From: Echinostoma caproni
Taxonomy: Eukaryota; Platyhelminthes; Trematoda; Plagiorchiida; Echinostomatidae
DNA length: 31,582 bases
Assembly (NCBI GenBank): GCA_900618425.1
Contig: UZAN01042677.1
Coordinates: 14,929 to 46,510 of the forward strand
Direction: 5' to 3'
In this document: one piece after another, positions 20,409-27,167 of the stretch
Position numbering within the stretch: the first letter of the stretch is position 1
How the letters are laid out: each line of letters starts with the position of its first letter
The notes under the pieces: model-generated
What the model was told of the DNA's origin: nothing
Seen by the model: the letters and a program-made list of their open reading frames with translations, nothing else
Databases searched by the model: none
Translations under genes and position numbers: made by a program

Positions 20409-22490
20409 CTAATAAAAGCTCGCATGGCCAGACTCATGTATTTTATTCTGTGAGCTATCTATCCCTTGCGACTGTCAAAAACGATCGGTAAGCTTAGAAA
20501 TGTATCCAAATAAGATTCAATTCAAGGAAAGTACATTTTATCGGTAACTACCCACCACTAAAAAAATACTTGTGGGCCGAACAGACATTTGTCACCTTTT
20601 TGGGGTAAGGTAAAGCTAGATAATAAAATTTGATGATACACTATATACATAGAAAAGTGGTGTAACACCACAAAAACACCCGTATGACAAGTGATTTCGG
20701 GAAACATGGTTGCAGATCAGAAAATCAACTAGTGGTAGGAGCTTAAAATCAACCCCTTAAGAGATCCCCTGTGATTCACTCTGGTTTTGTAAAGGTGGAT
20801 TTGATGCTACAGAGGCGTGGCCTCGGCAATTTGTATACGGAACCTGCTCTGTTTTCCTTGCGCGGACACTGACAAATAATGGATCCTTCTGAACTTCTCA
20901 CAAGTCACTAGTCACGAATTGTTTTATTCATCCTAATGGATGGATTTTTAGCTCAATGATCTTAGCAATTAATTCACATTTTTTGCACGCTCAATATGGC
21001 CCTTTATCTGTCAATATTGCGACGGGAGTTGCATTTTAACTGAAAGTTTGTGTATTACTTATAAAAGCTTAAGTACAAATAAAAAATTTCAACCGATAAA
21101 TAATCATTCATGATCTTTGTGAATCGCTAAATCTGTGCATTCCGAGGTCTTGTAATGACCTAAAACGTGTTTGGCGCGGCGTGTTAGAAACCAGAATCAA
21201 GCAAATTCCATGCAATTACAATCAACGGTAGTTTTTTACCCACGAAAATCAAGATTTTTTTTGCCCCATGCTCGTACATTTTGGTTGAAAGAGGACGTTC
21301 TGTCTTTTTCAGTCTACCACTGACTACGGATGTATTGCAATGAAAAGGTTAGTTCGGGTAACCGCACGAAACATCCCGAAACAAATCATTAGTCTGGCGG
21401 CGTCATACGTACTCTCCACGGTATGTTTCAAAACAACTTTATCTCCTCTAAAAGATAGGTCGACATAGACATCCTTCATCGTCTTAGCGCCTAAGGGGAT
21501 ATATCAGGGTTTGATGGGATTGCTAAACTTACAAATAAATGTAAGAAGATAGCCGTTACTCAGTCAATCTATCTATTTCACATGGCTACACCGTTGGAAA
21601 ACTGACACATGGGAGCACGTGAAATTGATTACCACAATCAATTCGACCCACACACGTCATTGAAAAAACACGTTTCATGTATGCACAGACAACTCAAAAG
21701 CATTCATTTTTCAAATGGTTGAAATAAATATACACCTACACAAGCAAATAAACAGCATAAAATGTTTTATATACATACATATTTGGCGGTAAGGGGATAA
21801 AAAAAGCACTTACTGCTTCGATCTGCCGCGCCACCATGCAAAACTCTGGCCACGAGTACGGCTCCGGTCCGCTCATTCAACTTGATTGTGGCTCCCAACG
21901 ATTCCTCTTCTTTAATTAAATTAACAATCTATGAAAATTCGAAAGTAATTGGCTTAACATGTGCCCTGTGGCACTCACTTTCATGCACACATCATCTTCG
22001 TCAACTTCGTGCGGGATATCCGGTAGAGTGGGTCCATACGCTTTGTTTGCCACGGTATCGTGACAAAGGAGAAGAGACTGTACAAAAACACGAGGGAAAG
22101 ATTGAATATAGATATTTAATGCCTACTTTGATGTGTGGCTTAGCCAACAAATTGACGAGCAAGTCTGCCTCGTTGATATAATGATGACATCGTAAATGGT
22201 CATATGCCTGTAGGGATTTTTAAGAGGAGTCAGAACTGCCATAGCCGTTAAACATACGGTAATAGCCACAGATTTTGCGTTCAATGAGCACGGATCAGGT
22301 TTAGTTTGTGATAACAAATATTCGATTCGCTCATAAACCTGTATTTGTCAATTTTTCCAAATATTTATTGGCAAAACTTTTACCTTGATCAATGGTTTGG
22401 GCAAATTTTCCTCGTCCAGCATCGTTGTCCGGCCGTGGAACGGCACGGTACGACAGGATATGTCACGCACTTCGCATGCTTTCTGCGCGT
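3694..22490 (-). CDS. MPP7: MAGUK p55 scaffold, MPP3/MPP7 type (16 exons, N-terminus missing)
   Basis: Scaffold of cell polarity and junction complexes; family members bind partners through L27, PDZ, SH3 and GK domains beneath the plasma membrane. Exons, 5' to 3': 22490-22384, 22338-22258, 22207-22127, 22077-21979, 21928-21814, 18919-18834, 15739-15665, 14644-14504, 14297-14191, 11448-11396, 8368-8297, 7802-7722, 7402-7309, 7125-7014, 5490-5146, 3945-3694 (TAA at 3694-3696). All junctions are GT-AG and phases close exactly, giving 632 residues. Domains on this partial numbering: L27 region about 20-105, PDZ 122-203, SH3 216-296, GK 333-607, and an Ala/acidic tail 608-632. Signatures seen: [15 protein letters not shown] and GGAADRS in the [12 protein letters not shown] and WWQA in the SH3, [10 protein letters not shown] in the GK. 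The closest family I can recall is MPP7/MPP3. The start exon was not found. Odd points: short HOOK, altered GMP site, lid insertion. Confidence 0.93.
4031..4129 (-). mobile_element. tRNA-headed SINE fragment, minus orientation
   Basis: The reverse complement matches 4379-4476 over about 98 bp, including 30 identical bases at the inner end (4031-4060). A-box-like TTGGCATAGTG and a B-box-like AGTTCAATGCC are recognisable. It stops exactly at the N (4030) preceded by nine C bases, so its 3' half may be lost to an assembly join. Confidence 0.75.
4379..4540 (+). mobile_element. tRNA-headed SINE with degenerate hammerhead
   Basis: TTGGCACAGTGGTAACGC resembles a tRNA A box region and GAGTCTAAATCCCGG a decayed B box. 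Downstream, 4467-4504 folds like a hammerhead: TTGATGA, stem II GCTC/GAGT around CAATAA, GAAA, then GTC. The first core base is T instead of C. Confidence 0.65.
4467..4504 (+). ncRNA. Hammerhead-like motif, core mutated
   Basis: The order of elements fits a type I hammerhead: core TTGATGA (4467-4473), stem II G-C-T-C pairing with G-A-G-T across CAATAA (one G-T wobble), GAAA at 4488-4491 and a GTC cleavage-like triplet. The C-to-T change at the first core position and weak stem III suggest little or no activity. Confidence 0.45.
4935..5010 (-). mobile_element. tRNA-like SINE remnant
   Basis: On the minus strand a B-box-like AAGTTCGAACCCC lies about 30 nt after ACTGGCGTACTC, an A-box-like stretch. 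No acceptor stem pairing is evident. Low-level evidence, a decayed SINE head at most. Confidence 0.35.
5146..5490 (-). CDS. MPP7: MPP7-like exon 15: GK strand and long lid insertion
   Basis: 115 codons. [21 protein letters not shown] matches the family motif LRTxxxKPxxxFxKPPS. After LIETR there are about 80 residues rich in Ser, Pro, Thr and Arg, including ISP, CSPMSSP and VPTTPR sites, before KLT. Vertebrate MPP7 has only about 20 there. Acceptor TTGTAG, donor GTGAGT, phase 0. Confidence 0.95.
5622..5655. repeat. AT-rich microsatellite
   Basis: TATTA/TA repeats run through these 34 bases. Confidence 0.9.
5904..6474 (-). pseudogene. Penelope-like element: RT C-terminus, linker and GIY-YIG start
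   Basis: The minus-strand reading begins [21 protein letters not shown], then [12 protein letters not shown] and [17 protein letters not shown], matching the end of Penelope-like RTs (LPFLDVLV, GQYxxFxSF, NLVxxLxxRxxxICS). In a second frame it continues [15 protein letters not shown], then after a stop [16 protein letters not shown] and [10 protein letters not shown], the linker and the beginning of the GIY-YIG endonuclease (LPFKGD, F-x-C-x-C). A frameshift near 6220, one stop near 6130 and loss of the rest of GIY-YIG make it a dead fragment. This element class encodes telomere-related RTs, and its repeats are known to carry hammerheads. Confidence 0.85.
7014..7125 (-). CDS. MPP7: MPP7-like exon 14: GK, altered GMP-binding segment
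   Basis: One base then 37 codons, [20 protein letters not shown] through VFEADYR. It sits where family members have FIEYGEYxxNxYGTSxxSV; length is conserved but the GEY and Tyr residues that contact GMP in active kinases are absent. [17 protein letters not shown] still matches the helix and strand that follow. Acceptor CTCAG, donor GTAAGT. Confidence 0.9.
7309..7402 (-). CDS. MPP7: MPP7-like exon 13: GK NMP-binding subdomain start
   Basis: [23 protein letters not shown] is close to the canonical guanylate-kinase segment TTRxPRxGExxGxDYxFV(S/T)xxxF. The Arg of TTR and the Asp-Tyr pair are kept. Phase 2 at the donor (AG|GTCAGT). The split codon gives Ser with the next exon. Confidence 0.96.
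7722..7802 (-). CDS. MPP7: MPP7-like exon 12: GK P-loop
   Basis: 26 codons, [14 protein letters not shown] to EHFREPIR. With the preceding Gly it gives GPSGVGKT, a full Walker A motif with Lys and Thr, whereas many p55-type MAGUKs have lost these residues. Acceptor TTTACAG, donor GTATGT. Confidence 0.97.
8100..8115. repeat. CT microsatellite
   Basis: (TC)8 tract inside intron 11. Confidence 0.8.
8297..8368 (-). CDS. MPP7: MPP7-like exon 11: GK start
   Basis: Two bases, 23 codons and one base. [11 protein letters not shown] matches the conserved '(T/S)YEEV' strand that packs with the SH3, and RPIVLVG is the first GK strand. Donor GTACGT falls inside the first Gly codon of the P-loop. Confidence 0.95.
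9112..9262 (+). mobile_element. SINE: tRNA-like head plus hammerhead ribozyme
   Basis: The head GTGTAGTTCAGAGGTAGAGG is a near-canonical A box region and CAGTTCGAGTCCTG a B box, as needed for RNA polymerase III transcription. About 20 nt later comes a complete hammerhead (9200-9230), then a tail CCAGTGCTCTTTGTCGG also present at 403-428. Inserted in an MPP7-like intron on the opposite strand. Confidence 0.85.
9196..9240 (+). ncRNA. Hammerhead ribozyme, schistosome SINE type
   Basis: Core CTGACGA (9200-9206), stem II GTCC (9207-9210) pairing with GGAC (9217-9220) across loop CAAACA, then GAAA (9221-9224) and the minimal stem III ACAG/CTGT followed by C, giving a GTC cleavage site at 9229-9231. 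Flanking CTG/CAG can form the start of stem I. All conserved core bases are present, so self-cleavage is plausible. Confidence 0.88.
9928..10735 (+). repeat. 0.8 kb dispersed repeat, copy 1
   Basis: Aligns along its length with the reverse complement of 17285-18062. The best preserved block (about 10170-10245) shares over 60 nearly identical bases, including CAGATAGTACACGAATGTGA. No intact reading frame here. Not assignable to a known class from sequence alone. Confidence 0.8.
11396..11448 (-). CDS. MPP7: MPP7-like exon 10: minimal HOOK linker
   Basis: 53 nt: G completes Trp, then 17 codons [17 protein letters not shown], then G that with the next exon's AT makes Asp. Pyrimidine-rich acceptor ending CAATCAG, consensus donor GAG|GTAAGT. 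The exact phase match to both neighbours is the main evidence; sequence conservation here is low. It replaces the long basic HOOK of vertebrate relatives. Confidence 0.82.
11561..11611. repeat. (TAC)n microsatellite
   Basis: About 17 uninterrupted TAC units. Confidence 0.97.
11743..12050 (+). mobile_element. Dispersed repeat (SINE-like), copy 1, lacking its head
   Basis: Direct repeat of about 16675-16960. Shared landmarks are GGTGGTAGGCAGCTT, CTTAGGTTACCG, CTGAACAGCAGGGCCTCGTG and CATGTGCGTTATAAAAAA. Only a remnant of the tRNA-like head (GAGCCACATCATCGCCACAC) is left. Confidence 0.75.
13080..13510. other. GC-richer block with overlapping frames, unassigned
   Basis: Clearly richer in G+C than its AT-rich surroundings. 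It keeps a 127-codon frame open on plus (13127-13510) and an 85-codon frame on minus (13174-13431). No motif recognised in either. Base composition suggests an inserted repeat or retroelement untranslated region rather than a host exon. Confidence 0.4.
14191..14297 (-). CDS. MPP7: MPP7-like exon 9: SH3 end
   Basis: 35 codons plus two bases. It begins [15 protein letters not shown], a longer loop than in vertebrate MPP7, and then [13 protein letters not shown] matches the invariant AGLIPSKxxxE. The donor GTATGT splits a Trp codon (TG|G). Intron 8 upstream is only 206 nt. Confidence 0.94.
14426..14488. repeat. (CAGA)n microsatellite
   Basis: About 15 CAGA units next to the donor of SH3 exon 8. 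Confidence 0.97.
14504..14644 (-). CDS. MPP7: MPP7-like exon 8: SH3 core
   Basis: 47 codons, phase 0 both ends. Reads [14 protein letters not shown], then [19 protein letters not shown] and [10 protein letters not shown]. These are the MAGUK SH3 landmarks ALFDY (here TLFSY), IPCxEAGL and the Trp pair. The first acidic residue of ALFDY is Ser, which fits the known inability of MAGUK SH3 domains to bind ordinary Pro-rich ligands. Acceptor TCTAG at 14645-14646, donor GTGAGC. Confidence 0.94.
14645..15664 (-). other. MPP7-like intron 7
   Basis: 1020 nt; the RTE-like relic (14972-15340) takes up over a third. The rest carries no supported exon. Confidence 0.8.
14972..15340 (-). pseudogene. RTE-like LINE relic, RT C-terminal region
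   Basis: Minus-strand reading [20 protein letters not shown], then [34 protein letters not shown] and [10 protein letters not shown]. These match the end of flatworm RTE-type non-LTR reverse transcriptases (FxYLGSCIS, VYxxLVRxVLLYGxETWP, RIARxWWxxRxSNAEVRxRVL). One in-frame TAG (15218-15220) interrupts 123 otherwise open codons. Confidence 0.85.
15665..15739 (-). CDS. MPP7: MPP7-like exon 7: last PDZ strand and linker
   Basis: 25 codons, phase 0 both ends, acceptor TTTACAG, donor [17 protein letters not shown] is the final PDZ beta strand (compare GAITFKIIPG in MPP7), followed by a short polar linker [11 protein letters not shown] leading to the SH3. Confidence 0.9.
16616..16960 (+). mobile_element. 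SINE-like repeat with tRNA-like head, copy 2
   Basis: The head GTGGTAGCCTAATGGCTTAGT and CCCAGTTTCGAACCACG resemble tRNA A and B boxes about 40 nt apart. The body matches 11743-12050 in direct orientation. This copy shows that the body and head belong to one element. Confidence 0.75.
17285..18062 (-). repeat. 0.8 kb dispersed repeat, copy 2 (inverted)
   Basis: The reverse complement matches 9928-10735. On the minus strand it keeps a 95-codon frame (17776-17489, GTG start, containing [20 protein letters not shown]) that is broken in copy 1. The protein is not recognised. The copies lie 6.5 kb apart in opposite orientation. Confidence 0.8.
18095..18160 (+). mobile_element. tRNA-like SINE remnant
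   Basis: GGATTCGAATCCCACCGAGACTAC resembles the T-arm and 3' flank of the tRNA-like element at 26378-26457 read on its own strand. The 5' half is not recognisable. Confidence 0.4.
18508..18634 (-). mobile_element. SINE: tRNA-like head plus hammerhead, minus strand
   Basis: Minus-strand head GATGGCGTATTGGATAACATG and CCGGGTTCGATCCCCC (B box), followed by the hammerhead at 18550-18511 and the common tail CCAGTGCTTCC. Same architecture as 9112-9262 but a different tRNA-like head sequence. Confidence 0.85.
18511..18550 (-). ncRNA. Hammerhead ribozyme with covarying stem II
   Basis: Minus strand: CTGATGA core, stem II GACC/GGTC around CAATCA, GAAA, then ACAG/CTGT and C (GTC site). Compared with the copy at 9200, the second stem II pair changed from T-A to A-T on both sides, preserving the helix. 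Core bases are complete. Confidence 0.88.
18834..18919 (-). CDS. MPP7: MPP7-like exon 6: PDZ C-terminal half
   Basis: Two bases complete the split codon, then 28 codons [16 protein letters not shown] to EVIRML. VGDEIxEINGxPV is the classic PDZ strand D/E motif, and helix B follows (DPMEVIRML). Acceptor TTGTAG, donor GTAAGC, phase 0 at the end. Confidence 0.96.
19164..19295 (+). pseudogene. RTE-like LINE relic, plus strand
   Basis: Plus-strand reading [13 protein letters not shown], a stop, then [20 protein letters not shown] and GCPLEQ. It matches the same RT end as the relic at 14972-15340 ([17 protein letters not shown]) but in opposite orientation. Only about 43 codons remain. Confidence 0.75.
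19885..20375. repeat. Foldback: 133-bp inverted repeat, 225-bp spacer
   Basis: 19885-20017 and 20243-20375 are reverse complements over 133 bases with one mismatch seen and no gaps. The spacer 20018-20242 has no matching partner or recognised frame. The right arm abuts an (AT)n tract. Confidence 0.93.
20372..20405. repeat. (AT)n microsatellite
   Basis: About 17 AT units at the outer edge of the foldback's right arm. Confidence 0.95.
21814..21928 (-). CDS. MPP7: MPP7-like exon 5: PDZ N-terminal half
   Basis: 38 codons plus one base. The ligand-binding loop and strand B are [16 protein letters not shown], followed by [14 protein letters not shown]. This is the p55/MPP7 PDZ signature, in which the carboxylate-binding loop reads xLGATI. 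Donor GTAAGT, phase 1. The following intron is 2.9 kb. Confidence 0.96.
21979..22077 (-). CDS. MPP7: MPP7-like exon 4: L27 end and acidic linker
   Basis: 33 codons, phase 0 both ends, donor [22 protein letters not shown] matches the conserved 'ALLxxHDTVAxKxYxP' end of L27C, followed by the family's acidic linker (HEVDEDDV) leading to the PDZ. The next intron is 50 nt. Confidence 0.94.
22127..22207 (-). CDS. MPP7: MPP7-like exon 3: second L27
   Basis: 27 codons, phase 0 both ends, acceptor CTACAG, donor GTAGGC. It contains [15 protein letters not shown], matching the L27C motif E-x-x-x-LL-x-LL-x-KPH of MPP3/MPP7. The next intron is 49 nt. Confidence 0.92.
22258..22338 (-). CDS. MPP7: MPP7-like exon 2: L27 region
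   Basis: 27 codons, [12 protein letters not shown] to VAIT, phase 0 at both ends, donor GTATGT. It corresponds to the 'KIHEKLHYYE' stretch between the two L27 repeats of MPP7. The intron before it is 45 nt, after it 50 nt. Confidence 0.88.
22384..22490 (-). CDS. MPP7: MPP7-like exon 1 of those found: end of first L27
   Basis: Encodes about 35 residues ending [11 protein letters not shown], which aligns with the end of the first L27 helix pair of MPP7-type proteins. The donor is AAG|GTAAAA, rather weak. The 5' boundary is uncertain: an acceptor AG at 22491-22492 leaves two bases to complete a codon, and an in-frame TAA lies just upstream. An in-frame ATG (MLDEEN) exists inside the exon, but starting there would cut the L27 domain, so an upstream exon is more likely. 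Confidence 0.7.
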
Positions 22491-23069
22491 CTGGTTAGTT
22501 CGGTCGATCGGTTGGTTATACAGTAGACAAATGAAATTGGGGAAGCTATCGATCGAAGGCAACTATACGCGTATACAAACATGGGCGAGTGGGATAACCA
22601 ATCGGAAACCTGCATGGGGGCGAATGTTCACTCCACTGGGCGATTGACTGGTCTGTGATTGGTCTGATTAACTAGTGGGGCAACTGACAGAAAAAGCAAA
22701 GCCTAGAAACGCCATCCGCGTCTGCCGTGGCGTACACGCCGAATCAGCCGGGCATGCGTCAGTTGTGCCCTGAAACAAGGGTGACTGGGTGACTGGAACG
22801 AGTTGCGAAGGCATTCAGGGCAATAATGAGAGTTCCGTACAATCTGTGCAATCTTGCTTAGCAAGTAGCCAAAAACTACATGTGACTTATGAAAATAATG
22901 AGGGAATAGATTGAAACCTGGGTGGTAGTTCAGAGGACAATTCTGTGTTGACTGTACAACCAAAATGCTTCACTTGTGCAGGTTTCAGGCGTATCTTTGT
23001 ATAGTGAGTTGCATCGTGAAAGAGTAACGGCTGTTATAATCGGGCGTACACATTTGTATTTTCAAAGAA
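22491..23069. other. No recognised gene upstream of MPP7-like exon 1
   Basis: The missing first exon(s) should lie here or further upstream. Only unsupported short frames seen; no convincing L27 start or signal. Confidence 0.4.
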
Positions 23070-23088
23070 CAAGTCAAGTCAAGTCAAG
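23070..23088 (-). repeat. 3'-terminal CTTGA repeats of CR1-like LINE
   Basis: Plus strand CAAGT repeats; same unit at 31041-31060 beside the other LINE copy. Short terminal tandem repeats are typical of CR1-clade 3' ends. Confidence 0.75.
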
Positions 23089-23850
23089 AAAAGCTTTATG
23101 CACCCAAAATGTGAATTTTCAGCATTTCACGAGTTTTACAGTGAATAGGTAAAATAATTGACAAACAAAAAATACAGTATAAGAAATTCTACACTTTGAT
23201 AAATGAGAGAAAATATTTAGGGCACGAGGTTTTCCCTGAGGTGAGTGAGGATATGCTGACGATTTACTGGTAAACGAGCTAGGTAAGGAATTACACTGTT
23301 TCGATATGTGGAAGTCCGCGCAGGAAGCAATTGATATTTCGAGCGTGTCCAGGGAAATGACAAGGCTTTCGCGATATCTTGGTGCAGGTAGTGCCCTTGA
23401 TCACGCATTATCCTGTCAATGAATGTATCACAAGCGTCAAGATGCTTGGAAATAGAGAAATCAACTAAAACAGCTTTATCAACTCCACTGTAGCTAGACA
23501 AAAGTTTAAGAGATTTTGAAAATAAAGAGAAGTCTTTTTCTTTCAGTCCAAGCAAAAAATCAAAGGAGTTTTATTACACCAACTTCGATTTACCAANCAA
23601 CTTCGATTTACCTAGTGACCACTCCGCCGCCTCTGTTGCGAAATTTCACAATCCGATCACTCCTGAAAACATCAAAGCCGTCTAATCCGACCACATCATC
23701 CTCAATATCTGGGTGTAACCAGCTTTCCTGAAGTAAAATGACTCCCACACTTTTACATTGTTTCTGTTGCACTAGATTCTGGACCTCATTGACTTTTACC
23801 ATAAGTGAGCGAATGTTACTCGAACAAATGGACGGAATGGCCATCCTGTT
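23070..23850 (-). pseudogene. CR1-like LINE, endonuclease start joined to C-terminal end
   Basis: Minus strand 23844-23611 reads NIRSLMVKVNEVQNLVQQ, VGVILLQESWLHPDI and FDVFRSDR, the N-terminal part of an APE-type LINE endonuclease (N-x-RSL, ExWL, FRSDR). After an N at 23597, 23555-23217 reads the C-terminal end (LFSKSLKLLSSYSG, YRNSVIPYLARL), related to the copy at 31217-31582. The 3' end carries CTTGA repeats (23070-23088). The whole RT core is missing across the N, which is flanked by a 15-base duplication (23580-23594 and 23598-23612). Confidence 0.8.
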
Positions 23851-23899
23851 GACAGAACGTCGCCGGAGAGCAACCTGCCAGTCAGCGTGATGCTTTTTA

Positions 23900-25250
23900 T
23901 GCTAACTTTGACTTTTATTTCTCAACCGTTTGTAACGATTTCTCACGGAATGAGAAAAAGCTGAGATTTCACCGTCATTCGCGAAAACACAGAAAGATTT
24001 CTTAAAGTAGAAGTTGTAGGTCAGCATTTGACCTTGAAAAAATTGGTGAATTGATGTGAACGTGTACGGTCAATAGTATCCACTGCAAAAAACGTAAATA
24101 GTTGTCCACTTTCGAAAAGCACGACCGAAAGTCAAAGGCCCCACCAAGAAGAGGGTTCACTTCAAAATACTCTTCCTAATTATAATAATAATAATATTCG
24201 CAACAATAATATTGATAATAATAAGGTTTCCATCTGTTCTTTATTTTTGTTGCATATCTACTAACGTGTACACTATTTTATTGAACTGCGGTCCGTTTCA
24301 AGTAACAAATACAACAACTGTTTCCCATTCAGAGGATGGATGCCAGAAATGTCAATTGACCAGAGCACATCTGAGGGAAGAGGCCAGCTCGAACATTTCA
24401 TTCAACGAAAAATCGTTTTTCCACGCCTGTCCCTTCAAGTTAGTATGATATTAGGATGTTCCGGTGCATACATAGTAGTATTCCAGGTAAAATATAGAAC
24501 TATAATCTGATCTGAACAGATTAGTCGATTTTGACTGAGGTGTCCGTAAGGAAATCGGCTCCCACTAAAAAGTGAATTTTTCATAGCATCTCGACAAACA
24601 ATCGCAAGCTCTTTTGAAAATATGCCTTTGTATGTTTTCTGCAATGTTCGACAGTAAAAAAATTAAGCAATTGACTTTCTAACCTAAGGATATTTTTCGA
24701 GGATATAACCACGATTTGTTCGCTTGGATACCTACGGTGGTTTGCGTTATCTGAGTATTCCCCTCACGGACTGGTAACTACATTGCAATTCTTTACCGGT
24801 CACTCATATAGCATGGATTCAAACCTGGACTCACGTCACGCCTTGGCGTATCGCAAACTGGACTTGACAGCAGTTAAATATCGGAAGCTCTTGTTTTTTC
24901 AAAGTAACGAGATTACAAACTGTCATTTCGAATGAGGGTTTTTTTTACTTCATCTGATCTCCAGTTACTAGTGCAACACCAGTCAAAAAAATATGTTGTT
25001 CTACTCCTCACAATATATAGGTGAGCCGAGATAATGACTTGAACGACAAAAAGCCCATGGTTTGTATACCTGTAAAAAATATGGTGGTGGTGGTGGTGGT
25101 GGGACATCGTGGACAATATGTTTCACATGTATGCAGTGGGATGGTTTCAGTGTTTCAACTCTCTCACCACAGACTTAATCCCCCCCGCCTGACCTTCTTT
25201 CATACCGTATTGGCTCGGTTCCCGCGATTTGCGTAATTTGTTGACCCTCA
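23900..25250. other. AT-rich stretch without recognised genes
   Basis: Holds a TAA-rich tract (24180-24224) and a GGT tract (25082-25101). A B-box-like GGATTCAAACC occurs near 24815. Nothing else supported. Confidence 0.5.
25082..25101. repeat. (GGT)n microsatellite
   Basis: Six to seven GGT units; it creates a spurious His run on the minus strand. Confidence 0.9.
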
Positions 25251-25257
25251 ATCAGAC

Positions 25258-25390
25258 ATGAGAACCACTGATCACCTCCTGTTCGTCATGTTTATGATAT
25301 CCTTGTTGTTATCTAGGATCCAGTTTAATGATGGCATTCCTGTTGTGCATAGTCTAACATCATTGGGTATTCTAAAGACTCGAGGCTAGC
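25258..25390 (+). repeat. Dispersed repeat, copy related to 27168-27275
   Basis: Shares TTCGTCATGTTT, GGGCATAGTC-like and ATTCTAAAGACTCG blocks in the same order with 27168-27275. Divergent; class unknown. Confidence 0.55.
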
Positions 25391-25721
25391 GGTGCGTGCT
25401 AATTGGACAGTGGATTGGTAATAATGCCAGATTTTTTTTACGTTGCATCGAGTGAGGAGATCAAAAGAAATGTTGACACCTCGCAGTATTTGCCTTCTTT
25501 CTGTTCTCACGAATTGTATAAAGAAGACCCAATATTTCAAGTTTTGAAAAACACTGCTGTCCGTCATACCGACGGGCATTCCGAGTGACAGCCTTTCCAC
25601 TCAGAAGCAGTTCTCAGACTTCTTTGATCTCCCAAGTCAAGGTCGGAAGTGACCCTGATCGGCTATTATGATGATTTCAGCTTATGGGATGACGCAGTCC
25701 TCGGGGCCACCGGTTCCAGTC

Positions 25722-26110
25722 TTTGGAGAACTGTGATGAATCAAGCTTCCCAAATGAATTCAGCAGTGTCTACGCGTTACAGCTTCTGGACAACGAACCA
25801 TACATAGGTCGATTGTACCAACCATTCAAAAGCCGCGCGGCACAGACAGAAGCTGCACGACGTCAGGAATACGAGCATGAGATTGGTAGACGCCTGGATA
25901 ACCAATAAACTTCTTTGTTACATGTTATTTAAAACCCAGGATTTCTTCAAATAAACAAACCACTACTCCCGAGGTTTTTTCCTTGCGTCTCGATTACGTG
26001 CGACACCGTCGTGCAAGTGCCAGTGTGATTTAGTGCTTCCGTCGCGTCCGTGATTCCTAAGGCCTGATTCGTAATCCGTGATCTGTCATACTCCAACCAT
26101 TATACCTATC
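25722..26110 (+). mobile_element. Direct repeat with short conserved frame, copy 1
   Basis: A 61-codon frame (25723-25908) ends SRAAQTEAARRQEYEHEIGR, then RLDNQ and TAA; an AATAAA overlaps the stop. Homologous to 30305-30690 in the same orientation. It looks like the C-terminal end and 3' UTR of a retroelement or duplicated gene; I cannot name the family. Confidence 0.7.
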
Positions 26111-26377
26111 TCTAATGCTTCTCACGTATGGTGCTGAAGCAGTTACTGAAATGAAAGCGGTCTCTATTACCAAATCCCTTGATTTCTGCTCCAGTCCTAA
26201 TCCATGAAAAACTGCTATTGTTGTCCTTATCCCCAAGGATGTCCACTTCGTCTCATTGTATTAACTTCGTCTTCCCAACTGTATTTTTTGCTTCTCTATT
26301 GAAAATACTTCTGATCGCTTTATCCTCAGTCATCTGTGCTCTTCTTTTACTAATGTCGAGATTGTGAGGAGTGCAGT

Positions 26378-26457
26378 AGTCTCTGTGGGATTCGAACCCA
26401 CGCATAGACGCCGCCTATGCTTGTACGCGCATGCTCTACCAACTGAGCTACCGGGCC
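26378..26457 (-). mobile_element. tRNA-like element (SINE head or tRNA pseudogene)
   Basis: Minus strand has a perfect A box region GTAGCTCAGTTGGTAGAGC and T arm GTGGGTTCGAATCCCAC. Between them is a 6-bp hairpin GCATAG/CTATGC. The 5' end GGCCCGG does not pair with the 3' AGAGACT, so no acceptor stem forms. RNA polymerase III promoter elements look intact. Confidence 0.7.
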
Positions 26458-26459
26458 AC

Positions 26460-27167
26460 ACTGATAGCACTGATCTTTTCAAATTCTAATCGCCCGTCCA
26501 ACTTACAGAGGTATATGGCATCCACCACTGCTTAACTGCTGCTCAGAACCATTTCCCGTTAGCTTATAAAATAAACTGCTCCACCTCAGATGTAGTAACA
26601 TCCATCGTTCGAACTTTTTCTTCACCGATTCACCGTTCGGACTAATACGAACCCCCGCCTCGAGTCTTTCGAACACCCGGTGAAAATCGACTGTGCAAAG
26701 CCAAAGCGCTATTACTAAATGGCTGGACACCAAGTAATAACAAACGTATCACAAACATTATGAGCTGTCACCAATCGCGGAAACTGGTTCAATCGAATCG
26801 AACACATTGTTAGAGAGGAATTTAGTTCAATGCGGTGAGAGGGACATGACGATGTGAACCGATGAAGTAATCGCACTGTTTCTCGTTCGATCGTGATTGT
26901 CTACGCTCTCACCCTTGAACTCTGTTCAATTTTTCTCTGACCATCCCTGCAATCTGATTGGATAATTTTTCGCGACTTGCACAGTCTACCCACCTGGCAC
27001 TAAACCGATCACTTGATCGGAATTTCTTGTATGATTGCTCCATCGCTTCACATCCTCTTGTCCCGCTCACCCGTGTGCACGCATGACCTGAAACAATTGA
27101 ATTCCCTCTCCGCGATCTGATTGGATCATTTTCCGTGATTTGTACCGCCTGGATTCCGTCAACCTGT
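26460..27167. other. No recognised gene
   Basis: Contains two diverged copies of a CTGATTGGAT-centred block (about 26951 and 27117) preceding the repeat at 27168. A 76-codon minus frame (26503-26733) is unsupported. Confidence 0.45.

Larger units (their letters stand above)
18920..21813 (-). other. MPP7-like intron 5, splitting the PDZ
   Basis: 2.9 kb intron. Holds an RTE-like relic (19164-19295, plus), a long foldback (19885-20375), an AT microsatellite (20372-20405) and a B-box-like tRNA remnant near 19050. About 20410-21810 shows nothing recognised. Confidence 0.8.

Noticed and set aside
24913..25116. Minus frame with a run of seven His
   Set aside because: The His run is the translation of a GGT microsatellite; the rest has no motif.
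26378..26457. Functional tRNA gene
   Set aside because: The acceptor stem does not pair and no proper anticodon arm forms, so it is listed as a tRNA-like element.
26503..26733. 76-codon minus-strand frame
   Set aside because: No domain, splice context or homologous copy in the window.
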